Shown: piece by piece, positions 56,363 through 64,000 of the stretch
Numbering within the stretch: the first letter of the stretch is position 1
How the letters are laid out: each line of letters begins with the position of its first letter
Origin: EW11 sp035765635
GTDB lineage: Bacteria; Verrucomicrobiota; Verrucomicrobiia; Opitutales; Opitutaceae
Direction: 5' to 3'
NCBI GenBank assembly: GCA_035765635.1
Contig: DASTWZ010000006.1
Span: forward strand, 1 to 64,000
Length of the DNA: 64,000 bases
Notes under the pieces: model-generated
Told to the model about the DNA's origin: nothing
What the model saw: only the letters and a program-made list of their open reading frames with translations
Database searches by the model: none
Position numbers and translations under genes: made by a program

Positions 56363-56947
56363 ATGGAGCCTTTGGTTTACGAGAGCGCACTGCCCCTGCA
56401 GCCGGAGAAAAATTCCGGCGGCGAACTGGCGTCCCTACGCGTGAAAGAACCCAAACTCACGATCGCCGGATTGTTCGAGGACGAGGAAAGCGCGCTGCTG
56501 CGCTATGCGATCGGGATGGTGAAAAGCACGAGCGCGGCGGAGGACTTGGTTCAGGAAACGTTTCTGCGGCTTCATCCGATCTGGTCGGAGGTCGAGAATC
56601 CGCGCGGCTGGGTTTACCGCACGTTGCGCAATCTCGCGCTGAATCATCTGCGCGACCATCCGGCGCAGGCGGAGTTGCGCGACGATACCGCCAGCGCCCC
56701 CGAAACGCCACCACCGGACCAGCTCGAGCGCAATGAAGCCGTTGGGCTGGTCCGACTTTTTTTGGCCGAGATGAACGCGGAAGACCGCGCGCTCATCCAA
56801 TTCAAATACAACGACGACCTGAAATATCAGGAAATCAGCCGCCGCACGGGGCTGAGCGTGAGCAACGTCGGCTATCGACTGCACCACCTGCTCAAAAGCC
56901 TCGCGGACAATCTCCGGCGGGCAGGCATTCAAGGAAGCGAGGGTTAG
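56363..56947 (+). CDS. ECF RNA polymerase sigma factor
   Basis: A 194-residue sigma factor. After a 35-residue non-conserved lead, region 2 reads ALLRYAIGMVKSTSAAEDLV then QETFLRLHPIWSEVENPRGW. Region 4 reads LIQFKYNDDLKYQEISRRTG then LSVSNVGYRLHHLLKSL. It is followed after one base by a gene whose N-terminus looks like an anti-sigma segment, so the pair forms a regulatory unit. A GGAG close before the ATG is a candidate ribosome-binding site, though spacing is short. Target promoters are unknown. Confidence 0.9.
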   Translation: MEPLVYESALPLQPEKNSGGELASLRVKEPKLTIAGLFEDEESALLRYAIGMVKSTSAAEDLVQETFLRLHPIWSEVENPRGWVYRTLRNLALNHLRDHPAQAELRDDTASAPETPPPDQLERNEAVGLVRLFLAEMNAEDRALIQFKYNDDLKYQEISRRTGLSVSNVGYRLHHLLKSLADNLRRAGIQGSEG

Positions 56948-56948
56948 C

Positions 56949-59570
56949 ATGAATCACGAAGAAAATTCTCCCGGAGCTGCGCCGCTCGAACCCGAACTCG
57001 AGGCCCGCATTGTCGCGTGGATCGCGGGCGAAGCGTCGGCTTTCGAAGCGGCGGAACTCGAGCGCATCATCGCCAGCGATTCTGAGGCGCGCGCGTTCCG
57101 CGATCGCATCGCAACCGCAAATCGGCTGGTCAACGAAGCCATTCGCCCGGACCCGACGCCATTGCGGATGTCGCCCGAGCGCCGTGCGAAGTTGCTCGAG
57201 GCGCTGGGGCAAAATGCGGGGCGCGCCGAAGAGAATCCTTCCGTCTTGGTCTACAATCGCAAATCGCAGATCGCGCGCCGGCGTTGGCGGCAATTCCTGG
57301 CCGTCGCCGCCGGTCTGATGTGCGGCATCGGGGTGCTGAATACCGCTCGGTATTCAGCGAGCAAATACAAGGAGCGTTCGCCTGAAATGCTCGAGCGGCC
57401 ATTGGGGGAAATGGCTCGGGTGGAGTTGATGAAGAAAGAGGAGAAGAGCCGCGCGTCTGCGGACGATCAGCTTCGCCGAAGTGAAATGCCGGCGAAGGCG
57501 AGCCTTGCTGGATCCCGAATCCAATCCGAGCTCAAGGACCTTGGCTCCTCGATCACTCAAATAACGTCTTCAACATTAAACGAAGCTCCGCTCGGATTGG
57601 CGGATCGTCCGCTGCACTACGTTGCGCCAGCGCCCATCGCCAATCTGACGGGCGGCGCGAGCGGCTCGTTGCAAGGGCCCCCTGCGCCCGAGATGCACGA
57701 CCTCAATAGGTTCGTCGGCGGCGTAGGAAGTGGCTCGAACCAAACGTTTACTGCCTCCCTCGGAGCGGAGCGGAACGCCTCTTATGCAGACATCGCGTCC
57801 CCGTCGAAGCGGTCGAGAAACTTTTACACCTCGGCTAGAGTTTCCGCGCAAAGTGAGAAGGTGAAAGAACGCCGCTTGGCGCCCGGCGGAGAGACGGGCT
57901 GGGGCGTGACTCAAGATTTGCCGGCGAATCCGTCGAAAGAGCTGAAGAATTTGGACGCCGCTCTGGCCTACGAGGCGCCAAAATCTTTTCCCGGGCTGGT
58001 CAGTCGGCCGGATCAAAATGACAAGCTCTCGCAGGCCCTGACCGCGTCATCGTCGTTCGACTTCTACAACGCCGCATCGGCAACGCTCGCGGCCCCGTCG
58101 CCTTCGCACCTCGGAGATCAAGTCCCCAACTCGATTCTGTTTGGCTTCGGCAGTCCTTCGGCGAGCGCGACTGAACCCGCGCGTACGGGCTCGTTCGGCG
58201 CCAGCAAACCAGCCCAAGCCAAGACCCAACCTCGCGAAAATTTCTCCGAAGAAACAAATGCGCAGCACGAGCCTGTATCCACGTTCTCGTTACACGTAAG
58301 CGATGCTTCGTTCCGCCTCGCTCAATCGGCTCTGGCTCGCGGAACTCGGCCGCCGCCGGACTCGATCCGCGCCGAGGAGTTCTACAACGCGTTTCGTTAC
58401 GATGATCCGGCTCCCTCGATGGCGGAGAAAATTTCCTGCCGGATCGAACAGTCGGCGCATCCCTTCTTGCAGCAACGGAATTTCGTTCGCATCGCGATGA
58501 AGGTTCCATCCGTCGGCCGCGGTGTGAAGCAGCCGCTGCGCCTGACCGTGTTGCTCGACACCTCCGGCTCGATGGAGCGCGAAGATCGCGCAGCGGCAGT
58601 GAAGCGCGCGTTTGCCACACTGATTTCGCTCCTCGGGCCAGAGGATCGCGTGACTTTGATTGGGTTCGCCCGCCAGCCGCATCTGCTTGCGGAGAGCGTT
58701 CGCGGCGATGAAGCGAAGACGCTTCTCGATCTGCTTGCGCGCGCGAATCCCGAGGGTGGAACGAACATGGAGGAAGCGCTGCGCCTTGGCTCAGAACAGG
58801 CGTTAAAACAGATGACGCCTGGCGCGCAGAACCGCATTGTGTTGCTTACGGACGGAGCGGCCAATCTGGGCGACGCGAAGCCGGAAGACCTCACCCGGAA
58901 AATCGAAGCGCTGCGTCAGCAAGGCATCGCGTTCGACGCGTGCGGCGTCGGTTTGGATGGTCTCGATGATAACATGCTCGAGGCGCTGACGCGCAAAGGC
59001 GACGGGCGCTACTACGTCCTGGATACGCCGGAGGCGGCCGACGCGAATTTCGCACAGCAGCTCGCCGGGGCGCTGCGTCCCGCCGCGAAAAACGTGAAGG
59101 TTCAGGTGCGTTTCAATCCGGCGCGCGTCGCGAGCTACCGACTGATCGGCTTCGAAAAGCATCGGTTGCAGGAAGCCGATTTTCGCAATGACGCTGTCGA
59201 CGCGGCCGAACTCGCGTCCGACGAAGCTGCAGTCGCGCTCTATCAAGTGCAGGTCCAGCCGCAGGGCGAAGGCGAGCTCGGCGAAGTCTTCGTGCGTTTC
59301 CGTGAAGCCGCGACCGGCAACATGGTCGAGCGTTCCTGGACGATGCCCTACGAGCCGCAAGCGCCCGCGTTCGATCAGGCCTCGAGCACGCTCCAACTCA
59401 CCGGCGCGTCCGCCATTCTCGCGGAAAAATTGCGCGAGGACCCAGAGGCGCAGGCCTTCCAGCTGAACGCGCTCACCCCCGTGATTGTCCGGATCCGCCA
59501 GCATTATCGCGACGACCCCCGCGTCCAAGAATTCGCCACGATGTTCTTACGCTGCGCTAAGGAAGAATGA
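56949..59570 (+). CDS. Chimeric membrane protein: anti-sigma-like N-terminus, TonB-plug-like segment, von Willebrand A domain
   Basis: An 873-residue protein. Residues 15-70 (ARIVAWIAGEASAFEAAELE) look like a cytoplasmic anti-sigma segment. A single membrane helix lies at about 113-131 (QFLAVAAGLMCGIGVLNTA). Residues 184-205 (SLAGSRIQSELKDLGSSITQ) and 393-403 (PNSILFGFGSP) closely copy plug-domain signatures of the TonB receptors in this window. Residues 443-490 match the YfbK-type vWA N-domain (FSLHVSDASFRLAQSAL). The vWA domain has the metal site DTSGSM (537-542) and LLTDGAANLGD. The last 160 residues are the DUF3520-type tail. It begins one base after a sigma gene and precedes a giant membrane protein. 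No function is proven; surface or periplasmic signalling to the sigma factor is an inference. Confidence 0.85.
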   Translation: MNHEENSPGAAPLEPELEARIVAWIAGEASAFEAAELERIIASDSEARAFRDRIATANRLVNEAIRPDPTPLRMSPERRAKLLEALGQNAGRAEENPSVLVYNRKSQIARRRWRQFLAVAAGLMCGIGVLNTARYSASKYKERSPEMLERPLGEMARVELMKKEEKSRASADDQLRRSEMPAKASLAGSRIQSELKDLGSSITQITSSTLNEAPLGLADRPLHYVAPAPIANLTGGASGSLQGPPAPEMHDLNRFVGGVGSGSNQTFTASLGAERNASYADIASPSKRSRNFYTSARVSAQSEKVKERRLAPGGETGWGVTQDLPANPSKELKNLDAALAYEAPKSFPGLVSRPDQNDKLSQALTASSSFDFYNAASATLAAPSPSHLGDQVPNSILFGFGSPSASATEPARTGSFGASKPAQAKTQPRENFSEETNAQHEPVSTFSLHVSDASFRLAQSALARGTRPPPDSIRAEEFYNAFRYDDPAPSMAEKISCRIEQSAHPFLQQRNFVRIAMKVPSVGRGVKQPLRLTVLLDTSGSMEREDRAAAVKRAFATLISLLGPEDRVTLIGFARQPHLLAESVRGDEAKTLLDLLARANPEGGTNMEEALRLGSEQALKQMTPGAQNRIVLLTDGAANLGDAKPEDLTRKIEALRQQGIAFDACGVGLDGLDDNMLEALTRKGDGRYYVLDTPEAADANFAQQLAGALRPAAKNVKVQVRFNPARVASYRLIGFEKHRLQEADFRNDAVDAAELASDEAAVALYQVQVQPQGEGELGEVFVRFREAATGNMVERSWTMPYEPQAPAFDQASSTLQLTGASAILAEKLREDPEAQAFQLNALTPVIVRIRQHYRDDPRVQEFATMFLRCAKEE

Positions 59571-59887
59571 AGAAGGAAGAGTGCTCGGAAGACAAAGGCT
59601 GAAGTAAGAAGTAAGAATGCAGAATGATCGAACCTCGGACTGCGTCTGACGTGTCCGAAACGAATCGCCTCAGGGGGTAGGGCGAAGCCTCCAGGCGAGC
59701 CGCAACCGTTTGGGCTAACCCCTGGGATGAGCCACGCCAAAGGCGGCTCGGAAGGGACGCCTCGCCCTACCTCAGAGGCAGGCCAGGCAGGCTCAGAGGC
59801 AGGGCAGGCACGCTCTGATCATTCATCATTCTTCATTCTTCCTTCATCCTTAGCGGAGCGTAAGGCGCCTCGCCCTACCTCAGAGGC
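59565..59887. repeat. Repeat family C, copy 2 (nested inverted repeat)
   Basis: Outer arms AAGAATGAAGAAGGAAGAG (59565) and ATTCTTCATTCTTCCTTCAT (about 59829) pair. Inner arms GTAGGGCGAAGCCTCCAGGC (59677) and the complement ending GCCTCGCCCTAC (59770) pair. CGAAACGAATCGCCTCAG is shared with the copy at 28504-28815. The tail CGCCTCGCCCTACCTCAGAG is repeated again at 59865-59884. It fills the gap between the vWA gene and the giant protein; its first bases are the vWA stop region. Confidence 0.85.
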
Positions 59888-59935
59888 TGCTCAAGCGAAG
59901 TAAGTCGCGCCCATTTTTTCAAAACGCCAATTATC

Positions 59936-62900
59936 ATGAACTCTATTTCCACTGCGCTTCGATTGATACGGCTCTGTAGTGTGATTTTCACTACGTCGCT
60001 CACTTCCGTTGTTACTCTTGCGGCGGCGAAGCCGCGGGTGCCGCCTCTTAATGTTTCCTCTGAGTTGCCCGGTGGCAGCGGGACCGGCGTCGCCGGCGCC
60101 GGCGGCGGAAGCAGCGTCACCGTGGATGTGCATGGGACGCCGCCGCCACCACCGTTGTTTTTCACCGCGACGGCTGAGCACGTGGTGGATCTTTCGAGCA
60201 CTGCGGCAAACGGGGAGATCAAACTTCACGTCCACGTGCTGCAGGGAAAGCCGGAACGGTTGACGTTTGGCCTGAGCGGCGAGGGCGAAATCGCTTCCGT
60301 ATCCGGATCGGCACTACGCGATTGGGCCGTGCGACAGGACATTGGCGGGAGCGAAGCCAAAGCGCCGCGCCTCCTGGACCTTCGGCCCATCACCAGCGCG
60401 TCCGAAACCGTCGGAGCCCAAGACTTCGACTTCACGATTCGCACCAAGCAGCTCATCGAAAAAATCCCGGCGAAGCTGAAAATTCTCCTGCTCACCAGCG
60501 GGGATGCGGCGGGATTCTCCTCGTTCATTTCGCTGCGTTCCTCGGCCGAGACCGAGTTTCACATCATCTCCGAAGCAGGACTGATTCCTGTCTATAACGG
60601 AGAAGGCGCGAGCGAGCCGCTGAGCCGGTTTGCGACCACCGGATCGGGAACGATGGAACTCAGCTTGGAGGCGCGCGGCGTTTCGGCGAAAGACGCCGCG
60701 CTGCTCAACCCGCGAATCACGGGCCACGTCACGCGCGATGGAACGAGCGTCGAATTCAAATTGCTTGGGCAGTTTTCCGCAAAGGTGCCGGGAGCGCGTC
60801 TGCAAATTCTGAGCGGGCGTGTCGCTTTGCCGCGCGAAGCCTCGGGCTTGGGCTGGCATGTCGAAGTCTCTGAAGACAAAAGCGCGCGCACAGCGTTCGA
60901 CCTCGTCGCCGAACGGCCAGGCGGTTTCCCGGTCGAGTTTTCCTTTGTCGCGGCCGTCTCGGAAAGTTCTGGCTGGCGGCGATTGGACTTCAACATGCCG
61001 GCGGGCGCGATCGTGCCGCTGCGATTGGATGGCCTCGACGCGAGCTGGGATTTCAAGTCCGCCGCGGGAATTGTGCCGGCGTTTGCCGCGCCCAATTGGA
61101 ATGGCTTTCTCCCTGCGAGCGGCGCTGCCGATTTGGCCTGGAGCAAGGCGCGCAACGCCAGTGAAAGCAGTTTGTTTTTCAACAGCTCCGAGCGAACGGA
61201 GATCGGCGTGGTGGCAGGAGTCGTGCGCGGTTCGACCCACTGGTCCGCGCGCGTGCTGCAGGGAAAACTCACCCGACTTCGCGCCCGTCTCGAGGGCGCA
61301 GGCGAGATCGTCGGAGTCGAAGGGGCAAACATCGAAGGGTGGACCGTCGCGGCGGAAAATGGAACGCGCGTGCTGGTCGTGAATTTCAGTCGACCTGTCG
61401 AGACCGAGGCATCGGTCGTGGTTCAGACACAGTCGGAGCTGGGCAACTTTCCCGCCGAGATCGAGCCGCTTAAGCTGAATCCAGAGGGTGCAATCAGGCA
61501 TTCCGGATTCCTGCGCATCGCGGCCGAAGGAGGTGTGCGTCTAGAGGTGCCCGTGGCCAATGGCTTGATGCAGCTTTCGCCGGAGCAATTGCCGGGGCCA
61601 CCGCCGACTGACGCGGCGCGCCATGTGTTCGCTTTCCGTTTTCCTTCGAGCGATTACCGCTATCGTGTATTGGCTTCTCTGATACAGCCCGAAGTCGCCG
61701 TTTCGGAAATCGTGACTTACGAGATGGGCGATTCCGATCGCGTGATCCGGGCCAGTGTCGAGCTGGACGTGCGCGAAGCGCCACTGCGCGAATGGACGAT
61801 GCTCGTGCCGGACGACTTTGTCGTAGCCTCCGTCACGGGCGCTGGGGTCGCTGATTTCGCGACCGCGTCGGCGAGTCACGATGGCTTTCGTCCACTAAAG
61901 ATCAGCTTCGGCGAAGACGTTTCGGGGCGGCAGCTCATCGAGCTTCGTCTGGAGAAAAATCAGGCGCCTTCCGCCGGTGAATGGGTTTTGCGACCGCTGA
62001 AATTCCCCGGAGCCAAGTCGGTCCGCGGCAGTATTGGAGCTTACACTACAGCGGGTTTCCGACTGAATCGCGCGAAGATCGAAGGCGTGGTGGAGGTGCC
62101 GCTGAATTATTTTCCGCAGCAGATCGCGGGGCTGCAGCAAGCGTGGCGAGTGCGCGATGCGGACTGGAACGCCGAACTGCAAGTCGACGCGCTGGCCCAA
62201 AGCATTCAGGCCGATGTTTTCCACCTCTACTCGGTGCGCGAAGGCGCCGTGTATTGCAGCGCGCTACTGAACTATTTCGTCGTCGGCGCGCCGGCGACGG
62301 AGTGGCGGTTCACTGTGCCGGACAACGCCGGCAATATCGACGTGATCGGGATGAACGTGCGGCGTGATTGGCGGCGCGAAGGAAATCAGATCGTTGTTTC
62401 GCTCCATCAACCCGCGATGGGCACGGCGACGCTGCTCGTGACCTTCGAGCAACCGCTGGGCGCGAATGGCGGCGACGTCGCACTCGGCGGTGTGCAACCG
62501 ATCGGCGTGCAAGCGGAGCGCGGCTACATCGAAGTCGCGAGCGCGCTGCAGGTGAAACATGATGTGCGGATCGATCAAGGGACGTTGCTGCGCTTGCAGG
62601 CTTCGGAGTTGCCGACGGAGTTTCGTTTGTTGAGCACGGCTCCCGCGCTGGACGTCTTTCAATACACGGGCCGCCCATTTTCCGCGACGCTCTCGCTGCA
62701 CTGGTATGCGCCGAGCGACACGGTCGAGCAGGCGGTGGACTTCGCGCGATTTCAGACCCGTATCTCCGCCGATGGCGAGGCTTTGACCGAAGTCCGCTAC
62801 TTCGTGAAGTCGCTCGGGCGGAAATCGCTGCGGTTCACCTTGCCGACGGGATTGAAACTCTGGGAAGTGAAAGTCGGCGACGCCACGGTCAACCCGCGCA

Positions 62901-64000
62901 CGGAAGGCACGGAGACAATCGTTCCGCTCCCGCCGAAAAATGATCCGAACGATGCCGTGATTGTCACGCTTCGCCTCGGTCAGGCCGCACTCGGTTCCGG
63001 TGGGCAGGTCGCGCTATCCGCGCCGCGTTTGACCGTGCCGCTTGTCTCCAACGAGTGGATACTCGAGCCGGACTCGGGCAGGCGTCTGATTCCCGTGAGC
63101 TCGACCGCGCAGCCGAGTCCGGGGTCGCGCTCGGAGAACGGCTTTGACTGGATCGCGAAACGCGCGTTGCCGCTCACTGCGCTGATGCTGGGGTTCATCA
63201 CCTTGGCGGGAGTTTTTCTGAAAAAAGAGTCACGCATCGCCGGCTGGACCGGCGTTGTGCTGGGACTCTGCGCATTGGTCGCGGCTGGTTTGCTCGCCGT
63301 TTTTACGCAGGTTCACCGGCATCGGATGAGCGACATGCTTTCTTACACGGCGAGGCTCATTTCGCCGGGACAGGAATCCACAATCGAAGTGAGAAACGTT
63401 CCGGCGTGGATGGCGGACTTCAGTGTTTGGGGAGCTTTGGCGATCGCAGTCGGCTTCTCGGCACTCGTCGCGAGTGTCCTCCTGCGAAATCAAAGCGCAC
63501 AACGAGCCGCGCGCACGCTTGCCTTGGCTTCAGTCGGTTTCGGCCTGCTCGCCCAGCCGAATGGTGCGCTGTATTTCTACGTGGCAGTCGGTCTCGGCGT
63601 TCTGGTGCTAATGGTCCGCGCAGCGTACTCTGTCTTGGGGGAAGTGAATCCTGAGAAAAAAGCGCCGCCTTCTATCGGTCCCGCTTTCGGCGGCACGAGC
63701 ACGCCGCTTATGCTGCTCGTCGGTCTCGGCCTGATGTTGTTAACGCCTAAGGTGAGCCATGCCGCCGGGGCGGTCCTGGCATCCGATCAGACGTGGTCCA
63801 TTCACGAGCATCGCCTGGAAGGGCGGGTGCAAATGAATTTTCGCGCCGAATCGATCGGAGACAGTTTTCTTCTGCTGAAGGCAGCGGCGGTGTTGGTGGA
63901 TTTTCAGGCTGAAGGTCTCGAGATCGCGAAGATCGAGCGCGCTGGTGTGCTCGGGTACTACGCGATTGCGCAGCGCACGGGTGCGCTCCATGCCGACGCG
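59936..64000 (+). CDS. Giant membrane-anchored protein of unknown family (3' end beyond window)
   Basis: An open frame of 1355 codons runs from ATG 59936 to the window edge without a stop. Residues 12-31 (LCSVIFTTSLTSVVTLAAA) are a signal peptide or anchor. A glycine-serine and proline-rich linker (45-75) follows, then a very long beta-rich region of about 1000 residues. A motif VLQGK..RL...L.G.GEI..V.G......W.V appears at residue 101 and again at 440, showing internal duplication. Four or five membrane helices occur at about 1080-1280 (ALPLTALMLGFITLAGVFL; VWGALAIAVGFSALVASVLL), after which another beta-type region starts. I do not recognise a family. Its place after the sigma and vWA genes suggests one system. 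Confidence 0.85.
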   Translation, partial: MNSISTALRLIRLCSVIFTTSLTSVVTLAAAKPRVPPLNVSSELPGGSGTGVAGAGGGSSVTVDVHGTPPPPPLFFTATAEHVVDLSSTAANGEIKLHVHVLQGKPERLTFGLSGEGEIASVSGSALRDWAVRQDIGGSEAKAPRLLDLRPITSASETVGAQDFDFTIRTKQLIEKIPAKLKILLLTSGDAAGFSSFISLRSSAETEFHIISEAGLIPVYNGEGASEPLSRFATTGSGTMELSLEARGVSAKDAALLNPRITGHVTRDGTSVEFKLLGQFSAKVPGARLQILSGRVALPREASGLGWHVEVSEDKSARTAFDLVAERPGGFPVEFSFVAAVSESSGWRRLDFNMPAGAIVPLRLDGLDASWDFKSAAGIVPAFAAPNWNGFLPASGAADLAWSKARNASESSLFFNSSERTEIGVVAGVVRGSTHWSARVLQGKLTRLRARLEGAGEIVGVEGANIEGWTVAAENGTRVLVVNFSRPVETEASVVVQTQSELGNFPAEIEPLKLNPEGAIRHSGFLRIAAEGGVRLEVPVANGLMQLSPEQLPGPPPTDAARHVFAFRFPSSDYRYRVLASLIQPEVAVSEIVTYEMGDSDRVIRASVELDVREAPLREWTMLVPDDFVVASVTGAGVADFATASASHDGFRPLKISFGEDVSGRQLIELRLEKNQAPSAGEWVLRPLKFPGAKSVRGSIGAYTTAGFRLNRAKIEGVVEVPLNYFPQQIAGLQQAWRVRDADWNAELQVDALAQSIQADVFHLYSVREGAVYCSALLNYFVVGAPATEWRFTVPDNAGNIDVIGMNVRRDWRREGNQIVVSLHQPAMGTATLLVTFEQPLGANGGDVALGGVQPIGVQAERGYIEVASALQVKHDVRIDQGTLLRLQASELPTEFRLLSTAPALDVFQYTGRPFSATLSLHWYAPSDTVEQAVDFARFQTRISADGEALTEVRYFVKSLGRKSLRFTLPTGLKLWEVKVGDATVNPRTEGTETIVPLPPKNDPNDAVIVTLRLGQAALGSGGQVALSAPRLTVPLVSNEWILEPDSGRRLIPVSSTAQPSPGSRSENGFDWIAKRALPLTALMLGFITLAGVFLKKESRIAGWTGVVLGLCALVAAGLLAVFTQVHRHRMSDMLSYTARLISPGQESTIEVRNVPAWMADFSVWGALAIAVGFSALVASVLLRNQSAQRAARTLALASVGFGLLAQPNGALYFYVAVGLGVLVLMVRAAYSVLGEVNPEKKAPPSIGPAFGGTSTPLMLLVGLGLMLLTPKVSHAAGAVLASDQTWSIHEHRLEGRVQMNFRAESIGDSFLLLKAAAVLVDFQAEGLEIAKIERAGVLGYYAIAQRTGALHADA

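Overview
The window looks like a chromosomal segment from a GC-rich, glycan-degrading member of Verrucomicrobiota, most like the Opitutaceae. The signs are two very large TonB-dependent receptors with the N-terminal pattern LSPF.V...D.GY.A..TLAGTRIRTDL and a terminal NTLEF, LacI-type regulators of a matching style, many exported glycoside hydrolases, and dense nested palindromic repeats between genes. This placement is from family memory, not a search. No rRNA, tRNA, CRISPR array, insertion sequence or phage gene was seen.

Layout. 0.2-3.6 kb: GH63-like glucosidase coupled to stand-alone coaB. 3.7-7.7 kb: operon of an MFS carrier, a glycosyltransferase-GNAT fusion and a polysaccharide deacetylase. 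8.0-9.3 kb: ECF sigma factor and membrane anti-sigma. 9.5-12 kb: SNF2 helicase. 12.2-27.2 kb (minus strand): glycan-uptake locus with two TonB receptors, a GH2 beta-galactosidase, a GDSL esterase and an arabinose transporter araFGH, with intrinsic terminators after each receptor gene and after araH. 27.5-35.7 kb: LacI regulator, then a tightly overlapping operon of DUF2264 protein, 2-hydroxyacid dehydrogenase, sodium/solute symporter and GH5 enzyme. 36.1-40.7 kb: hexuronate-type MFS carrier divergent from a GH43 enzyme, with a second LacI regulator. 41.2-47.4 kb (minus): sugar isomerase, oligopeptide-type ABC permease and two ATPases, and a GH92 mannosidase. 48.0-53.5 kb: signalling locus of a globin, a hybrid histidine kinase, a receiver-kinase and a divergent LuxR-type response regulator. 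53.5-56.2 kb: GH27 alpha-galactosidase and DUF72 protein. 56.4-64 kb: ECF sigma factor, a chimeric anti-sigma/von Willebrand A protein, and a giant membrane-anchored protein that runs off the window.

How it fits together: outer-membrane receptors import oligosaccharides; exported GH2, GH5, GH27, GH43, GH92 and GDSL enzymes trim galactose, arabinose/xylose and mannose side chains; ABC, MFS and SSS carriers bring sugars into the cytoplasm; two LacI proteins probably gate parts of the system.

Two things stand out. (1) The vWA protein at 56949-59570 carries, between its membrane segment and the vWA domain, sequence that closely copies the plug-domain signatures of the TonB receptors in this same window, next to an ECF sigma gene. 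(2) At least five families of nested inverted repeats occupy most long intergenic gaps, and some are read into protein ends.
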